Assembly: GCA_050697555.1 (NCBI GenBank)
Contig: JBOHAD010000016.1
Location: 1-40,145, forward strand
Source of the DNA: DASQWP01 sp050697555
GTDB lineage: Bacteria; Actinomycetota; Thermoleophilia; Gaiellales; Gaiellaceae
DNA: 40,145 nt
Reading direction: 5' to 3'
Shown here: positions 39,314-40,145 of the stretch, piece after piece
How positions within the stretch are numbered: the stretch's first letter is position 1
How the letters are laid out: the number at the start of each line of letters is the position of its first letter
Position numbers and translations under genes: made by a program
Notes under the pieces: model-generated
What the model was told of the DNA's origin: nothing
Databases searched by the model: none
What the model saw: only the letters and a program-made list of their open reading frames with translations

Positions 39314-40145
39314 CTAAGAAGCGCACGTCCTTCGCGTTCTGCTCGATGAACGCCCGGCGCGGCTCCACCTGGTCACCCATCAGCATGGAGAAGATGCGGT
39401 CGGCGTTGGAGGCGTCCTCCACCTCAACGCGGACGAGCATCCGCCGCGCCGGGTCCATGGTCGTCTCCCAGAGCTCCTCGGGGTTCATCTCGCCGAGACC
39501 CTTGAAGCGGCTGACCTGGATCCCCTCCTTGGCGAGCTCGATCGCCGTGCGTCGCAGCTCCTCGAACGTCTCGGCGCGCCGCTCCTTCTTGCCAGACGAA
39601 ATCCTGAAGGGCGGGAGGCCGACAACGTCGGTGACCTTCGCATACGCGCGCTGGAGGCTCACGAAGGCGGGCGACTCGAAGAGGCCCTGCGCGACGTCGA
39701 CGTGATGGGCCGCGCTCGTGGCGCGCTCGATCACCTTGATCCGCACCGTGTCTGCCTTGGTCGGCGGGACGCTCTCAAGCTCGTAGCCGTTCTTGGAGAG
39801 CTCTGGAAGGGCCTCCAGCGCGTCGCCCGGCGCTCCGATCGAGGGGAGCTCGATGAAGCGGTGCTTGACGACGAAACCGGCGGCGGCGGGAAACTCGGCG
39901 TTCAGCTTCGCCGACCAGCCGTCGAACTCGTTCAGGGCCTTCGTGAAACGGCCCCAGCGGGCCTCCGTGAGCTTGTACTCCTCACCGCCCCGGTCGACGA
40001 CCTCCATGTCCTTGATCCGCTCGCGAACCAGAAGGTCTTCGAACAGCGACTCCTTCTCGACGTACAGCTCCTGGTTCCCCACCCGCACCCGGTAGAGCGG
40101 TGGTACCGCGATGTAGACGTGCCCTCCCTCGACGAGCTCCTCCAT
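39306..40145 (-). CDS. gyrB: DNA gyrase subunit B (3' part only)
   Basis: The visible 279 residues are the C-terminal end of GyrB, starting at ELVEGGHVYIAVPPLYRV just after the TOPRIM core; the ATPase and most of the TOPRIM domain lie beyond the right edge. The tail has RFKGLGEMNPEELWETTMD and ends NAKDVRFLDV, the standard GyrB terminus. The stretch between about 100 and 200 is an extended linker typical of actinobacterial type GyrB. The leftmost Met in the visible part is internal and not the true start. gyrB-gyrA order and overlap fit a location close to oriC. Confidence 0.96.
   Translation of the reverse strand: MEELVEGGHVYIAVPPLYRVRVGNQELYVEKESLFEDLLVRERIKDMEVVDRGGEEYKLTEARWGRFTKALNEFDGWSAKLNAEFPAAAGFVVKHRFIELPSIGAPGDALEALPELSKNGYELESVPPTKADTVRIKVIERATSAAHHVDVAQGLFESPAFVSLQRAYAKVTDVVGLPPFRISSGKKERRAETFEELRRTAIELAKEGIQVSRFKGLGEMNPEELWETTMDPARRMLVRVEVEDASNADRIFSMLMGDQVEPRRAFIEQNAKDVRFLDV

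Noticed and set aside
36647..39349. 900-codon open frame on + opposite gyrA
   Set aside because: It is the mirror of gyrA caused by high GC; the protein is low-complexity Arg/Asp/Leu with no family motif, while gyrA on the other strand is unmistakable.

Overview
This is a high-GC (about 70% by eye), gene-dense bacterial chromosome segment of 40,145 bp. The gene complement suggests an actinobacterium: ECF42 sigma factor with a DGPF partner, polyprenol-phosphate mannosyltransferase, LigD, frequent GTG starts and ATGA/GTGA overlaps. A deep-branching lineage such as Thermoleophilia is my inference, since no rRNA is present to prove it. I see no rRNA, tRNA, CRISPR array, transposase or phage gene. 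No stretch longer than about 220 bp lacks a gene.

Left part (1-9.5 kb): the C-terminal part of lon and a YtxH-like protein on the + strand. On the - strand are a secreted M23 peptidase and a three-gene operon of two half-size TauE/SafE proteins plus an unknown protein. Then come trehalose-phosphatase (+), a PolX polymerase translationally coupled to a PLP decarboxylase (-), and a polyprenol-phosphate glycosyltransferase followed by thioredoxin (+). Middle-left (9.5-18.2 kb): thiD-thiL (-), a DUF1998-type helicase, a DGPF protein with its ECF42 sigma factor, type II NADH dehydrogenase, a membrane HD-GYP protein and a GNAT remnant, all on +.

Centre (18.2-30.3 kb, all -): a lipid-synthesis block begins with an ECF sigma factor and runs fabZ-fabH-fabD-fabG-fabF, a HAD hydrolase, an arginase-fold protein, accD and accA, then ligD and a Nif3-like gene. 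There is no acpP between fabG and fabF. Biotin ligase birA diverges from the sigma gene and would biotinylate acetyl-CoA carboxylase. Right part (30.3-40.1 kb): a secreted PGRP amidase (-), nfeD/clpP-like protease, slipin and galT (+), a small MerR-like regulator, gyrA and the 3' end of gyrB (-). gyrB-gyrA usually lies close to oriC, so the origin may lie beyond the right edge.

Three signals stand out. (1) The spacers accD|accA and HAD|arginase are homologous end to end. They form a structured 162-204 bp element with imperfect terminal inverted repeats, a 12-bp hairpin with different paired sequence in each copy, and a conserved 38-nt core; a diverged third copy lies between thiD and the helicase. 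(2) Most first genes of transcription units have a TAnnnT-like hexamer 6-9 nt before the start codon, which implies leaderless mRNAs. Two divergent gene pairs are only 18 bp apart and share overlapping -10 elements. (3) Three conserved genes (fabG, nif3-like, galT) have no usable ATG/GTG/TTG start and appear to begin with CTG, two of them in a CTGA stop-start overlap.
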